This document shows, piece after piece, positions 1 to 12,000 of a stretch of DNA of 64,000 bases (within the stretch, counting starts at the first letter, position 1; each line of letters opens with the position of its first letter). This stretch comes from Prionace glauca. Lineage: Eukaryota; Chordata; Chondrichthyes; Carcharhiniformes; Carcharhinidae. Below the pieces are notes generated by a model that worked only from the letters and a program-made list of their open reading frames with translations, did no database searches and was not told where the DNA came from. The position numbers and the translations under genes were made by a program. The stretch covers positions 7,513,449-7,577,448 of the forward strand of contig CM075743.1 of the NCBI GenBank assembly GCA_037974335.1. Direction: 5' to 3'.

Positions 1-75
1 TAAAGAATAAGAGCAGTGACGAGCAGTAGGATAACTAACACCGTAACTATTGATAGAATCACATGCCAGTTCTCA
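1..75 (-). CDS. Receptor copy A exon 4 (transmembrane segment, partial)
   Basis: After a TTTACAG acceptor the phase-2 frame from exon 3 continues into [18 protein letters not shown] and more hydrophobic residues up to the window edge. About 22 uninterrupted hydrophobic residues make a transmembrane helix likely, with no Lys or Arg inside it. The exon is not in unit B, whose homology to A stops just below exon 3. It is cut by the window start. Confidence 0.65.
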
Positions 76-3000
76 CTGTAAAATACAATTGTGATACATG
101 GGGCATGAGACAGACAGGTTTGATATCATTATACAACATTCCTCCTAAGTTCATTTTTCATAAGTTCATAAGATATAGGAGCAGAATTAGGCCATTCAGC
201 CCATCGAGTTCGTTCCACCATTTGATCATGGCTGATGTGCTCCTCATCCTCATTTTCCTGCCTCTCCCCCCCATAACCTTTTAACCTGTTCCTAATTAAA
301 AATCTGTCTAACTCCTCCTTAAATTTACTCACTGTCCCAGCCTCCACTGCACTTTGGGGTAGCGAATTCCACAGATTCTGTTCCAACCTGATCTAATATA
401 AATGAGAAATACAATGTTGCTACATTAGTCCATACCAGCATTCCTGCTCTATTCCAGCCTGGTAGTGTTTGGAAGGAATCATAGAATACTTACAGCGTAG
501 AAGGGGCCATTTGGCCCATCAAGCCTGCACTGACATCAATCCTACATAGGCCCTATCTCCTGACCCCACGTATTTACCCTTGTAGTCCCTGTGATGCAAA
601 CAGACACTTTAGCATGGCCAATCCACCCAACCTGCACATCTTTGGATTGTGGGTGGAAACCTGAGTACTTGGAGAAAGACACAGGGAGAATTGTAGATTC
701 TGCACACAGTCATCCGAGGCTGGAATTGAACCCGGGTCCCTGATGCTGTAAGACAGCAGTGCTAACCACTGTGCCACCATGCTCAACACTGTGCCACCGT
801 GCCGCTATACTATCTGATGCCATTTAAGAGAACTTAGTGTCCATGGAACTATGCAGTGCAAAGATTTGTGTGTGAATATTTAATGTGTTCTTACTAAATT
901 CCTTTTCCTGCAACACGAGCAAGGGTTGTTCAAAAGCTGACATCCAGGATGCAATTAATTGAATGTTGCAATGGCTACCCCTCTTGTCGAGTGGGACATA
1001 CGAACACACACACACATGTAGAATGCTGTTACATTTGTCTGCACACAATGCCAATGCAGGATGGGGAGAGTTGGGCAATTCTGCCATCAACCATGACAGA
1101 CAGCACTGCTGTAAGTGACTGGGATTGATTTTATACAGGGTAACACTTGTTTTCCATTTCCTGAACTTGTCCCCATTCGCTTCTGAGGAAGATTAAATGC
1201 TGAGGATGAGGGTATATTGAAGCCTACTTTTGGTGTGCTTTGCAATAGTTCTTCCTGGCAGATTAACCCATGGAGATCCTACAGAGGATGGATACAGAAC
1301 ATCACAACATGGCACCGTGCAAAGGGAAGGCGGAAAAATATAATTCAATTAGTTTTATTTAATCATCTTGTGAAAAATGTGGGTTATCAGCAATTCATGT
1401 TCATCTGTTTAATATCGGAGCCAAAAAAGGATCTATTTTAAGTTTTGCCTCATGGCAGTGATTTTATATATTATGTGTGCCTCTTCATTTCAGCATTTTA
1501 AAAAGGTCTTGGTGAGATATTTGCAGAATAATTCCATACTTATGGTAAAGATGCACAGTATTGATTTTGACTTTAGTGGAGAACTGGGGGGGGGAGACCT
1601 ACCTCTGACTGAAGTCATGTTCAGCAGTAAGGAATATGGCTGTTGTACTTTGAACCCAGTCAACCGGGTCCCAGGACACAGCTGCAGGAATTCCTTAGGT
1701 CCTAAGCCCAACTATCTGTTTCATCAATGAAATATCCTCCAACACAAGGTTAGAAATGATGTTCCCAATCATGTGCTACCTAAGCAGTAGAGGCTGTGGG
1801 TCTAAACTCAGTGCCAATAGTTTACTAGTAATCCTAGGATATAGCCGCAGGGAAATGGATTCAAATCCCATTACAGCAGCTGGTGGAACTTGAACTCGAT
1901 TAGTAAATCTGGAAAATGAAGCTGGTGCTTATCTCAATAATGACAACTAACATTGATTGAAGCATGAAGCACGAGTTTGCAGCCAGTTGAGTCGGAGTTC
2001 TCCTTAAGAATGTTCTGTGGACCATCACAGATAGTATGTATACATATATTGAATTCAGTTTTTGCAGCACTTACTTGCCAAAGTTATTGATAGGTGAAAT
2101 GATGAGAGGTGTGGTAACAGAAGCCTTGGTTTTTCCTATTGTGTTGACAGAAGCCTTGGTACTTCCTCCTGTGCTGGTTGTTGGGCTTACTGTTGAACTT
2201 TGTGGTTGGCCTAAAAGAGAGGAATTTGTTGAACATTTTGTTATTAAAAGTACTTTGTGTATGTGCTGGACTGGCAGGCAGGGAGACTTGGGCAATGGTA
2301 GTGAGAGGTGACAAGATGGTCACCGAATGTATTCTTGATGCCACATGTCATTGGCAGTGGCAGCAACCTCAGTAACACAGCCATCTACTTCCAGTTTGGG
2401 GAGGTGATGGCCAATGGTATTATCGTGAGACTATTAATCCAGCAACTCAGCTAATGTTCTGGGATCCCATGATCGAGTCCCACCACGGCAGATGGAAGAA
2501 TTTGAGTTCAATAAAAAAATCTGGAATTATAATCCAATGATGACCATGAACCTTTAGAGGATGAGAAGAGGGATGTAATTACTGGAAATCAGAAGAGAAA
2601 ACAGCTGAGGCATTGAACAGATATTTTGAGTTGGTCTTCACAGTGGAAGACACAAATAACATGCCAAAAATTGATGACAGGAAGGCTGTGGCAGGTGAGA
2701 ACCTAAAATCTTTCATTATCATGAAAGAGGTAATGTTGGGCAAGTTAATAGGGCTAAAGTTAGACAAGTCTCCTGGTCCTGATGGAATGCATCCCAGGGT
2801 ACTGAAAGAGATGGCAGGAGAAATAGCAAGAGCACTACTGGTAATTTAGCAAAATTCGCTGGACTCTGGGGTGGTTCCAGCCGGTTGGAAAACAGCAAAT
2901 GTGATGCCACTGTTTAAAAAAGGAGGTAAACAAAAGGCGGGTAACTGTGGATTGGTTAGCTTAACTTCTGTAGTAGGGAAAATGCTTGAATCTATCATCA

Positions 3001-6000
3001 AAGAAGAAATAGTAAGACATCTGGATATAAAGTGTCCCATTGGTAAGACACAGCATGTGTTCATGAAGAGAAGATCATGTTTGACTAATTTGATGGAATT
3101 CTTTGAGAACATTACATGTGCAGTGGACAATGGGGAACCTGTGGATGTGGTATATCTGGATTTCCAGAAAGCATTTCACAAGGTGCCGCATCAAAGACTG
3201 TTGCATAAGATAAAGGTGCACAGTGTTACGGGTAATGTATTAGCATGGATAGAAGATTGGTTAACTAACAGAAAGCAAAGAGTGGGGGTAAATGGGTGTT
3301 TTTCTGGTTGGCGATCAGTGACTAGTGGTGTGCCTCAGAAATCAGTGTTGGGGTTGCAATTGTTTACGATTTACATGGAGGATTCGGAGTTGGGGACCAA
3401 GTGTAGTGTGTCAAAATTTGCAGATAACACTAAGATGGGTGGCAGAGCCAAGTGTGCAGAGGATGCTGAAAGTCTGCAAAGGGATATAGATAATCTAAGT
3501 GAGTGCACGAGGGTCTAGTAAATGGAATACAATGTTGGTAAATGAGGTCATCTATTTTGGTAGGAATAACAACAAAATGGACTATTATCTAAATGGTAAA
3601 AAATTGCAGCATGCTACTGTGCAGAGGGACCTGGATGTCCTTATGCAGGAATCTCAAGGAGTTGGTTTGCAGGTGCAGCAGGTATATAAAAAGGCAAATG
3701 AAATGTTGTCTTTCATTGCTAGAGGGATGGAGTTTAAAAAGAACAAGGTCATGTTGCAGCTGCGTAAGGTGCTGGTAAGGCCCTGAAGTACTGTGTACAG
3801 TTTTGGTCTCCTTACTTGAAAAAGGATATACCGGCACTGGAAGGAATGCAGAGGAGATTCACTGATTTGGAGTTGAGAGGGTTGGCTTATGAGGAGAGAC
3901 TGAGTAGATTGGGGCTATACTCATTAGAATTCAGAAGAATGAGGGGAAATCTTATAGAAATATATAAAATTATGAAGGGAATAGATAAGATAGAAGCAGG
4001 GAATTTGTTTCCACTGATGGGGTGAAACTAGAACTAGGAGGCATAGCCTCAAAATAAAGGGAAGCAAATTTAGGACTGAATTGAGGAGGAGCATCTTCAG
4101 TGTTGGGACTGCAATTGTTTACAATTTACGTAGAGTAGTGTTACTTGCAGATAACACTATGTTGGGTGGCAGAGCAAAGTGTGAATCTGTGGAATTCCCT
4201 GCCCAGTGAATCACTGAATGTTTTTAAGGCAAGATAGATACATTTTTGAAAGGTAAAGGAATTAAGGGTTATAGTGAGCGAGCGGGCAAGTGGATCTGAG
4301 TCCATGAAAAGATCAACCATTATCTTATTGAATGGGAGGGCAGATTCGAGGGGCCAGATGACCTACTCCTGTTCCTTGTTCTTATGTTCTTATGAAACCA
4401 TTATCGATTATTGGAAGAACCAATCTGGTTCACTAATGTCTTGAGGAAATCTGCTGTTTTTACTTCGTCTGATCTGTAATTAGTCTTCGGAGACAGAAGA
4501 CCCTTCACCAAAATCAGAGCCACAGCAATTTGGTTGACTCTCAAATGCCCTCATGCAACTAGAGATGGGCAATAAATGCTGGCCAACCAGTGACGTCCAT
4601 GGACAACAAATGGATATAAAATAGATGGCAGGTTTTTAAAGTTTTTTTTTGGAATGTGAGTGTCAGGGGCACGGTCAGTTTTCTGTCGTCCATTCCTAAT
4701 TTCCCTTGAACTGAATGGTTTGCTGGGCCATTTCAGGAAGCAGTTAGGAGTCAATCACATTACTGTGGTTTTGGAGTAAGATGTAAGTGTGGCAGTGAAC
4801 CAGAAATTCACCAGGATGCTGCCTGGGATGGAATATCTACGTTATGATGAGAGGTTGGATAGACTTGGGGTTGTTTTCCTTGGAGAAGAGAAGATTGAGA
4901 GGGAGACTCAATCGAGGTGTACAAGATTATGAGGGACATGGAGAGAATGGATAGGGAGAAGGTGTTCCCCTCAGTTGAAGGGTCACTCATGAACGGCCCA
5001 AATTCAAGGTGAGGGGCAGGAGGTTTAGGTGGGATGTGAGATAAAACCACCCGAGGGTGGTGATAGTCTGGAATATGCTGCCTGGGAGGGTGGTAGAAGT
5101 GGGTTGCCTCACATCCTTTAAAAAGTATCTGGATTGTGCACATCACAACATTCAGGGCTATGGGCCAAGTGCAGGCAGATGGGATGAGGTGGGAAGTCAG
5201 GTGTTTCTCATGTGTTGATACAGATTCGATGGGCCAAAGGGCCTCTTCCGCACTGTCTGATTCCATGAACCAGATGGGATTTTGCAACGTTTGATGAGAG
5301 TTGTCATGGTCACCATTTTATAATCCAGATTTATTAATTGAATTTAAATTGTGTCAGGCGCTGTGGTTTGATTTGAACCCATATCTCCAGGGCAATATTC
5401 TGGGCCACTGGATCACCAGCTCAGTGAGATTCTAACTCTTTTGTATAAATCAATTTAACTGATTTAAATGAACTGAGAGACAAAGTAAAAGTGTCAGTCC
5501 CTTAAAGAGTTCAAGTAAAGTGCTAATCACTGTGTCACTGTACAGCCTTAAGTGAAAACAAAACACAAATGTAACTTTAAACATCAAACTAAAATATAAT
5601 TAAAGGATCAATGAGGCACTCCAGTCCCCACGGTACCCAATGGGTGTGGAAGGCCTTGATGGTTCCCCGGATCACTGCATACTCCCTCTCCAGGGACACC
5701 CGACCGGGAATGTATCCGCGGTAAAGCGGCAGGTAGTCAGATCGGATGACCCCCTTTGTCACTTGCCGCCTGGACCTGTTGTTGGCCAGGCCCAGGAGCA
5801 GGTTCATAAGAAGGTTCTCCTTCTTCTCTGCCCCTCCCCGCACCGGGTGCCTGTAGATCAGGAGCGCGGGGCTGAAGTGCAAACAAAACTGTAACAGAAG
5901 ATTTTTTTAATGACTGAAAAGGAAATGCAGTCTTAGCGATCCTTTATAAGCATGGTCCTTAAAGCCACACAAAGGACAAGCATCTTGGGAGTCCATGAAC

Positions 6001-9000
6001 TGATGCAGTCTAAGGTTGTGTGGGTCTGCTACATGTGGCACCCTCCACCTCAGGTCCCCAGTGTTAAGGGAGGATTGCTTCAGAGAGCGACCTCCACTGG
6101 GAACCTCCAGTCTGATTGCAACTCTTTTGTATAAACCAAATTAAACGAACTGCGGGAGAAAGTAAAGAGGGCAGCATCTTGAGAGGGATACTGCCTTCAA
6201 CAAAAACCAAAACACAAATTAAACTTAAAACATTCAACTAAAATGTGATTAAAGGGGTCAATCAGGCACCCCAGTCCCTGCGGTGCCCAACGAGCACGGA
6301 TGTGTCTGTGGACACTGCATGCTTCCTCTCGAGGGATAACCAGCCGTGGATATAACAGTAGTAGAGGGGCAGACAGTCAGGTCGGAGATCCCCTTGTTTG
6401 CCTGCTCCAGTGAGATTCCAACTGTGCCACGGCCTCTCTGCGATTAAACCAATTAATTGTCCACTGCTACAATCAGCAATTTTCTGACACTGGAAGCAGC
6501 TGCTAACACATTTCAGATTTCTGGATAAACCCTGCTGCTGTTCCAGTTGTTTCACTGGAAGGGGAAGCCTCCTCCATGGCCCGTGGAGATGGCCACCAAT
6601 CAGTAATGATCCCTTCCATGCTGGGGTGTTCCTGATGGAGTTCCTGATGCATTCCCCGGATTACTGAGGCCTGCCCACTAGGTTAAAAAAAATCTTTTCT
6701 TTGCTGGTGCCTCAGCGGGGAGTCACTTCCCCTTCCTCCTGGAGCCTCAGCAGTGGCCATGGGAATTGTGACACTGCCAAGGTTAAGCTGATCCGCTGAT
6801 TGGACAGGTGGGATTTCTGATTTCAAAATGTTTAAATTTAGTCAGAATAAATTAAACAGAAATGTGTTAGCATCTTACCTTGAGAAACTTTCAAGTTAAT
6901 ATCAATCTTTTCATTAAATTTAAATGTTGATGTTACTATCAGACAAATGTATTTTCCTTCATCACTCTTCGTTAGATTATCCATGGTTATTGAAAATATC
7001 CCTTGTGTTTTGTTATCAGTCAGTGATATTCTTCCTTCTTCCGGTTTTTCAGTAGAAACCACAACGGAACATTTATGCACGTAGGAATAATCACCTTTGC
7101 ACCATTGTTTAACATTGTCCTTGTATTTCAGATCATACTGACAGTTCACAGTGACTGATCCTCCTAATTGTCCTTCAACCTCCTTGGGTCCAGTTAATTG
7201 ACATGAACCTATAAGGATATTAATGAGGAAAGGTTATTAATAGCTCGATCTAATAATCTAGTAAACACTCTCGTTTCATTGCTCTAAAAATCTCCTTTGC
7301 AATGATGGATCAAATTACATTGTTAAGATCAAATTCCTTGTGCTGCTTCATTTCACCAACACACCTTCAAAACACTGCACAAACACAGGCCAGAGTTTTA
7401 TGTTGCTCGCTATGGATTCGCACTCGGCCACTGAGCCTGAGCACACCAGGGGGAGAGAGACTGCAGCCTGAGTGAGATTTCAGCCAGAGTGAGGGTATGG
7501 GGAATTTGGAGCTGAGTGGGGATTTGGCGCAGAGGGGAAAGAGGTGCTTGTCTTTGGGTGGATCGAAGACATGGACCTGTGAGGAAGACTCGATGGCAAG
7601 TGAGGGGTAAAAAGAAATTGAACCATGTCATAGAGCAAACAGGCAAGAGTTGGGCCTGACTTCAGGAGTGGACAGAGTGGGATAGAGTTGGACCTGAGAC
7701 AGTAAGGGATTCTGATTGTGAGTGTTTCAACCGGGGGGATCTGAAAAGTACCTTCAGAGTAAGGCTGTGATTTGATTAACTTATCGGGAATCTGCTAAAT
7801 CTGAATCTGTGTTAAGTTGCTGGTTATAAATTGCATTCAGATTGAGATAATAAGCAGAGATATGAAAACAGTTAAAAAATTTAAAAAAACACAAATTCAA
7901 AACTAATTAAATAAAATATGGGTGAAGGTTCAGGTGATGTGCTGTTCCTGCATGATGTGGGAGCTGGTGGTTCCCTGTGATCACATCTGTGGTAAATGTT
8001 GGTTGCTCGAGCAACTCCAAATCAGCGTTGATGAGCTGGATTCTGAGCTTCGGATGCTGCAACACATCAGGGAGGGGGAAGGTTACCTGGGTGCCGTGTT
8101 TCAGGAGTCAGTCACACCCCTTAGACAAACTAACTTGAATTCAGCCGTCGGTCAGGGAGAGAAGAGTATGGCTGTGAGTGAGGAAGGTAAAGGGATCCAG
8201 GAGGTCGGGATGCAGGAGCCTCAGCCCTTGTCCTTATCCAACAGGTTCCAGATTCTTGCTCCCTGTGTGATGGAAATGGGGACTGCAGGGAGGATGAGCC
8301 AACTGAGCGCAACACTTTGCTTCAGGGAGCCATTCAGGTGGGGGGAGAGAAAAGAAATGTAGTTGTAATTGGGGATAGTATAGTAAGGGACATTGACATT
8401 GTTTTCTGTGACCAGGATCGAGAGTCCCGAAGGTTATGTTGCCTACCTGGTGCTTGGGTTCGGGATATCTCATCTGAGCTGCAGAGGAACTTGTAGTGAG
8501 AGGGTAAAGATCCAGTTGTTGTAGTCCATGAGGGCACAAATGAGATAGACAAAACAAGGGCAGCGGTTCTGGTAAGGGAGTATGAACAGCTAGAAGCTCA
8601 ATTCAAAAGCAGAACCAAAAAGGTACTAATCTCTGGATTACTACGTGAGCCACAAGCTAACTGGCACAGGCTCCAATTAGCAGGTAAATGCATGGCTTAA
8701 AGATTGGTGTGGGGAGAATTGTGTTTGAATTAATGGGACATTGGCACCAGTATTGGGGAAGAAGGAACCTGTTCCAATGGGACTGAATCATTCCGGGACC
8801 AGAGTCCGAGTGAACTGCATAACGAGGGCTGTAAAGAAGAATGAGGGGAGATCTCATTGAGACGTATAAGATGATGAATGGGATGGATAGGATAGAGGTG
8901 GAGAGACTCTTCCCGCTCAGAAAGGACAGTAGGACTAGGGGGCACAGCCTCAAGATAAAGGGGGGGCGGTTTAGAACAGAGTTGAGGAGGAACTTCTTCA

Positions 9001-12000
9001 CTCAAAGGGTGGTGAATCTCTGGAATTCTCTGCCCGTTGAAGTGGTGGAGGCTGCCTCGCTAAATATTTTTAATACGCGGGTTGATGGGTTTTTGATAAG
9101 AGAAGGGATTAAGGGTTATGGGGAGAGGGCGGGAAGGTGGAGCTGAGTCACGACAGATCAGTCATGATCTTATTGAATGGCGGGGCAGGCTCGAAGGGCC
9201 AGATGGCCTACTCCTGCTCCTATTTCTTATGTTCTTATGTTCTTAAATAGGGCTTTAAACTGAATGGTGGGGGGAGGGTTCACTTGTAGAGGAAATTAGA
9301 AAACCCAAATTAAAGGAGGAGGTAAGAGTGCAGGTTAGCGATGTGGCGGATGGTTACCAGACAATAAAAGTGAGGGACGGAACGGGTGAAAGTCTTTATG
9401 CACCAAGGAATTATAAAAGAGTCGGGAAATTTACCAGCAGAACAAATTTAAAAGCTTTGAATCTAAACGCACAAAGCACTTGGAATAAAATTAATGAGTT
9501 AATGTTGGAAATAGAAGCAGAAGGGTATGATTGACAAAGAAATTGATAAAGGAGGGTAGGAGAAGCTATGAGGCTGGGCTAGCACTTAATATAAAAAAGG
9601 ATAGCAAGAGTTTTTATAAATATATAAAAAGGAAGAGGCTGGCTAGGGTAAACGTTGGTCCTTTAGAGGATGAGAAAGGGGAGCTAGGGGATGGGGATAT
9701 GGCTAAGGTCTTGAATAACTTCTTTGTTTCTGTCTTCACGGAGGAGGACGTGAATAATTTGCCGGGTGTTAGCGATGGAAAGGTGGTAGGACTGGAGGGT
9801 CTTAATGACATTACTGTTACTAGAGAGGTGGTGCTCGACAGACTGGAGGGGCTGATTGTGGACAAGTCCCCAGGACCGGATGGAATGCATCCGAGGGTTC
9901 TGAAAGAAATGGCGGAGGTGATAGTGGATGCCTTGGTGGTTATTTTCCAGACGTCGCTGGATTCCGGGGAAGTGCCGGAAGATTGGAAAACGGCTAATGT
10001 TACGCCGTTGTTTAAGAAGGGTGCCAGGCAAAAGGCGGGGAATTATAGGCCGGTTAGTTTAACGTCTGTGGTAGGTAAAATGTTAGAAACCGTCATTAAG
10101 GAGGAAATAGCGAGGCATCTTGAGGGGAATTGCTTGATAGGGTGGACGCAACACGGTTTCATTAAAGGGAAGTCGTGTCTGACAAATTTACTGGAGTTCT
10201 ATGAGGATGTGTCTAGGGCAGTGGATGGAGGAGAGCCGGTGGATGTGGTCTTTCTGGATTTTCAGAAGGCATTTGACAAGGTACCTCACAAGAGGTTATT
10301 GCAGAAGGTCAGGGGACATGGAGTTGGGGGTAGGGTGTTAGCGTGGATAGAGGATTGGTTGTCAAATAGGAGGCAGAGAGTGGGGGTCAATGGATGCTAT
10401 TCGGATTGGCGGTTGGTGACTAGTGGGGTGCCCCAGGGGTCGGTGCTGGGGCCTCAGCTATTTACCATTTAAATAGATGATCTGGATTAGGGAACCGAGT
10501 GCAGGGTGTTGAAATTTGCTGATGACACCAAGATTGGGGGAAAGGCAAATTGTGCGGAGGGTGTGGAGAGTCTGCAGAAGGATCTAGATAGGCTGGGCGA
10601 ATGGGCCAAGAAATGGCAAATGGAATTTAATGTTGGCAAGTGTGAGGTGGTCCACTTTGGTAGGAGGAATGGTAGGAAGGACTATTACTTACGGGGTGAA
10701 AAACTGCAGCAGGCGACGGTGCAGAGGGACCTCGGGGTCCTTGTGCATGAGTCGCAAAAACCCAGCTTGCAGGTGCAGCAGGTGGTCAGGAAGGCGAATG
10801 GGATGCTGGCCTTCATAGCGAAGGGGATTGAATATAAAAGTAGGGAGGTCTTGCTGCAGCTGTATAGGGCATTGGTGAGGCCGCAGCTGGAGTACTGTGT
10901 GCAGTTTTGGGCGCCGCATCTGCGCAAGGATGTTTTGGCCCTGGAGGGAGTGCAGAGGAGGTTTACTCGGCTGATACCAGAGTTGAGGGGATTGAGCTAT
11001 GAGGAGAGGCTGAATAAACTAGGCTTGTACTCATTAGAGTTTAGAAGAATGAGGGGAGATCTCATTGAGACGTATAAGATGATGAATGGGATGGATAGGA
11101 TAGAGGTGGAGAGACTCTTCCCGCTCAAAAAAGACAGTAGGACTAGGGGGCACAGCCTCAAGATAAAGGGGGGGCGGTTTAGAACAGAGTTGAGGAGGAA
11201 CTTCTTCACTCAAAGGGTGGTGAATCTCTGGAATTCTCTGCCCGTTGAAGTGGTGGAGGCTGCCTCGCTAAATATTTTTAAGAAACGGGTTGATGGGTTT
11301 TTGATAAGAGAAGGGATTAAGGGTTATGGGGAGAGGGCGGGAAGGTGGAGCTGAGTCACGACAGATCAGCCATGATCTTATTGAATGGCGGGGCAGGCTC
11401 GAAGGGCCAGATGGCCTACTCCTGCTCCTATTTCTTATGTTCTTATGTTCTTATTTGGTGGCGATTACTGAGACATGGTTACAAGGAGACCAGGTCTGGG
11501 AATTGAAGGGTACTCAGCATTTTGGAAAGATAGACTGAAAGGAAAAGGAGGTGGAGAATCTTTTCTGGCGAAGAGAGGGATCAGTGCAGCATGAGAAATG
11601 ACATAAACACCGGAGATCAGGATGTGAAATAGTAAAGGGAAGAAGTAAGGTAGGAATAATCTAAAGGTCCCAGTAGTTCATCAGTGAGGCACAGTATAAA
11701 CCAGGAAATACTGGGGGCTTGGAAGCATGGTACGACAGTCATCATGGATGATTTTAATATGCACATTGTGTTTGAATGTGCTGCCCAGACACTCTTTCCG
11801 TTGCTATTTATTTTTCGGTGGTCTGCAGCTCCCTGAAGCAACTCCCGACCGGCCATCCCCCTGAGGGAGCGCATTGCAAACATCAGCCCGCACCCTCCCT
11901 GTTATCAGCTTCTGTCTTCTTCCTGCCCTCCCTGTCAGGGCTGTGCCTTTACATGTGTGTGTTTCACACTGGCTGACTCTTATTGGCCAACCAATGTGAA

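Larger units (their letters stand above)
7918..11775 (+). mobile_element. Old CR1 LINE 5' half (ORF1 and endonuclease), split by two younger CR1s
   Basis: ORF1 starts at 7922: a zinc finger with paired CxxC motifs (CCSCMMW...[12 protein letters not shown]), a coiled-coil-like stretch, and after a frame change an SGNH-esterase-like motif ([13 protein letters not shown]) with the GDS nucleophile. The endonuclease start ([21 protein letters not shown]) is cut at 9532 and continues at 11453 as [19 protein letters not shown]1 ORF1 proteins are known to carry PHD-like and esterase domains. Two inserted CR1s (8836-9248 and 9533-11452) split it. Confidence 0.8.

Noticed and set aside
478-806. Firm naming of the SINEs as HE1 or another published family.
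   Set aside because: Two SINE types with tRNA heads occur here and I cannot decide by memory which published consensus each matches.
6262-6555. 97-codon frame with identical protein in both units (also 40234-40527).
   Set aside because: Identity comes from the identical intron stretch; the frame is partly the Tx1-like LINE end and has no independent support as a gene.
7146-7152. CACAGTG heptamer, like a V(D)J recombination signal, at the Ig exon.
   Set aside because: It is inside coding sequence on the B strand of the domain and no nonamer at 12 or 23 bp was seen. CD300-like genes do not rearrange.
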